DNA of 64,000 nt from contig NZ_SJOD01000002.1 of assembly GCF_004331175.1 (NCBI RefSeq), positions 124,001-188,000 on the forward strand. The letters run 5' to 3'. The translations under genes were made by a program, and so were the position numbers. The notes under the pieces were generated by a model that did not search any database, was not told the origin of the DNA, and saw only the letters and a list, made by a program, of their open reading frames with translations. This document shows positions 61,392 through 64,000 of this stretch, in pieces. This DNA is from Acinetobacter sp. ANC 4178 (lineage in GTDB: Bacteria; Pseudomonadota; Gammaproteobacteria; Pseudomonadales; Moraxellaceae). The number at the start of each line of letters is the position of its first letter. Within the stretch, counting starts at the first letter, position 1.

Positions 61392-61769
61392 TCAATGTGC
61401 ATAGTATTTATGACCTTGATCACGTAACGCCGCAATTTTTTTGCCTTCTTTTTTTGCTTCATCTAATTTACCAGCTTGCGCAAGTGCTTTAGTTTTATCA
61501 ATTTCTACAATAATCTGGTCAAATAAAGCGCTTGAACTTGGCACTTTTTCAGCGGTATGCGCGGTCAATTTATATTGCTTAGCATGTACCGCAGCACCAC
61601 GCATATTGTTCAAAGCACTGGTTGCAGCTTGTGGTGTTGAGGCTTGGTTAAAGGCTTTATAATTTTTCCCTAGGGTTTTCATATCATCTTGTAAACCCGC
61701 TGCCATAACGGTATTGCTCAATAGCAAAGATGACAACATTACAACGGTGGCTAAAGTTTTTTTAATCAT
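61392..61769 (-). CDS. Cytochrome b562 family protein
   Basis: 125 residues with a signal peptide (about 1-23, cleavage VMA). The mature part is a four-helix bundle: DDMKTLGKNYK with Met30 and LRDQGHKYY with His120, at the places of the heme ligands Met7 and His102 of E. coli cytochrome b562. No CxxCH, so heme would bind non-covalently in the periplasm. Heme binding is inferred from these two residues only. Single gene. Confidence 0.82.
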   Translation of the reverse strand: MIKKTLATVVMLSSLLLSNTVMAAGLQDDMKTLGKNYKAFNQASTPQAATSALNNMRGAAVHAKQYKLTAHTAEKVPSSSALFDQIIVEIDKTKALAQAGKLDEAKKEGKKIAALRDQGHKYYAH

Positions 61770-61873
61770 GAGGATGTCCTATCAAAAACTGTGGCTATGA
61801 TTTATTTATCGTGGGCAAATATACAAAAATGTTTATTTAAACATTCTGTTTTATTCTACTGATGTAGCATACA

Positions 61874-61902
61874 TAAAAAATGCAACGGATTCGTTGCATT
61901 TT
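61874..61902 (-). terminator. Terminator of coaBC
   Basis: ATGCAACG-GATT-CGTTGCAT, an 8-bp perfect stem; on the minus strand six T follow. It is 20 bp after the coaBC stop codon. Confidence 0.8.
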
Positions 61903-61920
61903 GATAAAAATTTCACACGT

Positions 61921-63183
61921 TTATTTGGCTTTATGTTGTTGTAAAGCATCGTGCATGGCTTCGACCAATTGTTGCGCAATCTCTTGTTTTGAGGCTTTTT
62001 CTAAATCACGTTTATCCATATGGTATTGATTGGCAAAAAACACCGTCATGGCATTTTCATCCGAAGCAAAACCAATATCAGCACGTGACACATCATTACA
62101 GGCAATCATGTCCAGTTTTTTGGCGACCAACTTGCCTGCTGCATATTCTTCCACATTACGTGTTTCTGCGGCAAAGCCAACCATAAATGGGCGCTTTTGT
62201 TGCTGAGCAATAGTCGCCACAATGTCTGGGTTTTTCACTAAAGCGACATTGAGCTCATCACCCGATTTTTTAATTTTATGTTCAGCCACTTCAGCAACGC
62301 GATAATCAGCGACTGCTGCTGTGGCAATGAAAATATCACAGCCTTCTTCCAACATTTGCATACTGCTATTCAACATTTGAATCGCAGAGGATACGTTCAC
62401 ACGGCGTACCCCATTTGGAGTATCTAAACTGACAGGACCTGCAATTAAAGTCACTTTTGCCCCAGCTGCATAACAGGCAGCCGCCAACGCAAAGCCCATT
62501 TTGCCTGTACTGTGATTAGAAATATAACGCACAGGGTCTATCGCTTCACGGGTTGGACCTGCTGTAATCACTACATGCTTACTTGCCAATAGACCAAATT
62601 TTTCAGCAATTGCGCGTTGTGCTTTATGAAAATATTCTGTGACTTGATAAGCCAAATCTTCTGGTTCAGGCATACGACCTAAACCCACATCACCACATGC
62701 TTGAGAACCGGCTTCTGGCATAATCACATGCACGCCATCTTCAATCAGGGTATTCAAATTACGCTGCGTGGCTTTAGCTGCCCACATTTGTTGATTCATG
62801 GCAGGTGCAACCCAAACGGGTGCTTTGGTCGCAAGATATAAAGTGCTGAGCAAATCATCTGCCAAACCTGCGGCAAACTTGGCTAAAGTATCGCAACTGG
62901 CAGGTGCCACCAACAATAAATCTGCCCAACGCGCCAATTCGATATGTCCCATGCCTGCTTCGGCTTCTGGATCAAGTAATTCTGTATGCACGGGATTGCC
63001 AGACAAGGCTTGAAAGGTCAGTGGGGTAATAAAAGCCTGAGCACCATGCGTCATCACGACACGGACATTAAATCCCTGATCTTTAAGTCGACGAACTAAG
63101 ATGGCACTTTTATAGGCTGCAATTCCGCCTGTTACAGCCAAAATGATGTTTTTATTTGGAATTACACTTAAATCAAAGCTCAC
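61921..63183 (-). CDS. coaBC: Bifunctional phosphopantothenoylcysteine decarboxylase/synthetase
   Basis: Two successive steps of coenzyme A synthesis. 420 residues. The N-terminal flavoprotein CoaC domain (about 10-180) has GGIAAYKSAIL, PAMNQQMW and the active-site Cys in GSQACGDVGLGRM. The C-terminal CoaB domain (about 200-400) has ITAGPTREAIDPVRYISNHS, the CTP-binding motif KIKK, and VGFAAETRNVEEYA. The start is a GTG with AAAGG upstream. Divergent from radC, the usual arrangement. Confidence 0.97.
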   Translation of the reverse strand: MSFDLSVIPNKNIILAVTGGIAAYKSAILVRRLKDQGFNVRVVMTHGAQAFITPLTFQALSGNPVHTELLDPEAEAGMGHIELARWADLLLVAPASCDTLAKFAAGLADDLLSTLYLATKAPVWVAPAMNQQMWAAKATQRNLNTLIEDGVHVIMPEAGSQACGDVGLGRMPEPEDLAYQVTEYFHKAQRAIAEKFGLLASKHVVITAGPTREAIDPVRYISNHSTGKMGFALAAACYAAGAKVTLIAGPVSLDTPNGVRRVNVSSAIQMLNSSMQMLEEGCDIFIATAAVADYRVAEVAEHKIKKSGDELNVALVKNPDIVATIAQQQKRPFMVGFAAETRNVEEYAAGKLVAKKLDMIACNDVSRADIGFASDENAMTVFFANQYHMDKRDLEKASKQEIAQQLVEAMHDALQQHKAK

Positions 63184-63295
63184 AAACAGTATACCTTTCT
63201 GTTGCAGTGGCGCTCACAATAGCATTAAATATCCGCATACCCAAGTGATTGACTAGGGTAAAACTTGATAATAAACATGAAAAAGCTCAACAAAA

Positions 63296-63988
63296 ATGAA
63301 TCTATCGATCAAACATTGGCCCGAACAAGAGCGTCCACGCGAACGCTTATTACAACAAGGGGCGAATAGCCTTTCAGATGCTGAATTATTGGCTATTTTT
63401 CTGCGCTCTGGTTCCAAACAACATTCAGCCGTTGAATTAGCCCGACTGCTCATTCATCACTTTGGTGGGCTAGCCCCTATTCTGAATGCTGAACTCCCTC
63501 AACTCAGTCAGTTTCATGGCATTGGAGCCACTAAATATTCTCAGCTCATGGCAGTCAAAGAATTGGGACGGCGTTATGTGGCACAGCAATTACAGCAACA
63601 CAGTCTAGAAATTCAAAATTCCTCACAACTGCTTGATTATTTACGCTTTGAACTGTTGGGAGAAACGCAAGAAGTATTTGCGGTTCTGTGCCTAGACAGT
63701 CAACTGCGCAAACTGAATTTTAAAAAACTCTTTTTTGGTTCACTGAATAGTTGTACGGTCTCCCTGAATCAATTACTGCGTTATGCCTTGCAACAACAAG
63801 CCAGCTCGATTGTGATCGCACACAATCATCCTTTAGGACATGCCCTGCCTTCGGCTGCGGATATTGCCTTAACGCAACAAATTGCGCACGCCTGTCAACT
63901 GCTTGAAATACAATTGTTGGATCATTGCGTGATTGCTGCGACAGGTAGTTTTTCGTTTGCTGAGCAGGGCTTGATCAAGTCCACTTAA
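63296..63988 (+). CDS. radC: RadC family JAB-domain protein
   Basis: 230 residues. N-terminal UPF0758 helical part (RPRERLLQQGANSLSDAELLAIFL) followed by a JAB/MPN domain with metal ligands His176, His178 and Asp189 and candidate Glu126. The usual HNHPSG is HNHPLG here: the conserved Ser is changed to Leu. Biochemical function is unknown; the old repair role is not supported in E. coli. Divergent from coaBC. Complete, ending 12 bp before the window edge. Confidence 0.93.
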   Translation: MNLSIKHWPEQERPRERLLQQGANSLSDAELLAIFLRSGSKQHSAVELARLLIHHFGGLAPILNAELPQLSQFHGIGATKYSQLMAVKELGRRYVAQQLQQHSLEIQNSSQLLDYLRFELLGETQEVFAVLCLDSQLRKLNFKKLFFGSLNSCTVSLNQLLRYALQQQASSIVIAHNHPLGHALPSAADIALTQQIAHACQLLEIQLLDHCVIAATGSFSFAEQGLIKST

Positions 63989-64000
63989 AGCTTTTCAACC

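Overview
The window is chromosomal DNA of about 40% GC from a gammaproteobacterium of the Moraxellaceae, most likely Acinetobacter. The evidence is protein similarity and gene order: the run rlmN-pilF-rodZ-ispG-hisS-yfgM-bamB-der, the tgt-yajC-secD-secF block, ilvI with a TTG start in front of ilvH and ilvC, leuS-lptE-holA, an AT-rich intergenic style, and a degraded IS5-family element of 1040 bp resembling the Acinetobacter element IS17. Species cannot be fixed from the sequence alone.

Layout. Positions 1-16.2 kb, minus strand, hold six consecutive genes for exported DUF11-repeat proteins in two transcription units: 903, 885 and 1292 codons, then 163, 907 and more than 1039 codons. The last gene runs off the window. 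They are divergent paralogues with signal peptides, regularly placed Asp/Asn-rich loops that look calcium-binding, and a shared C-terminal repeat. None has a recognisable anchor or outer-membrane exit domain inside the window. This is the least explained part of the window. From 16.5 to 17.8 kb there is a membrane-anchored WYL-like protein and a probable broken reading frame.

From 18.0 to 26.8 kb come tRNA-Leu(CAA), queA, a DUF3137-like/LemA pair, a PAS-GGDEF diguanylate cyclase, and tgt-yajC-secD-secF (queuosine tRNA modification and the Sec accessory complex). From 26.8 to 37.2 kb, all minus strand, are a phosphopantetheinyl transferase, der, bamB, yfgM, hisS, ispG, rodZ, pilF, rlmN, ndk and iscX: housekeeping genes for ribosome assembly, outer-membrane assembly, isoprenoids, cell shape, type IV pili and rRNA methylation.

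From 37.2 to 40.9 kb a glycosyltransferase/PAP2 phosphatase pair adjoins a decayed accessory junction, with an IS5-family pseudo-element and a DUF2971 pseudogene remnant. From 41 to 44.3 kb is ilvI-ilvH-ilvC (branched-chain amino acids). From 44.9 to 49.8 kb are a DUF4124 protein, leuS, lptE and holA. From 50 to 54.7 kb is a complete MacA-MacB-outer membrane factor tripartite pump. The rest holds fabI, a Bax-inhibitor-1 family protein, orn, rsgA, a rhodanese-grxC-secB operon, an alkylation repair pair (Ada/Ogt-like regulator-methyltransferase plus AlkB), cytochrome b562, coaBC and radC.

The 18-64 kb part is mostly ordinary core genome punctuated by clear hairpin terminators. The accessory or poorly understood material is the DUF11 cluster, the WYL-like gene with its neighbouring broken frame, and the junction at 39.2-40.9 kb.
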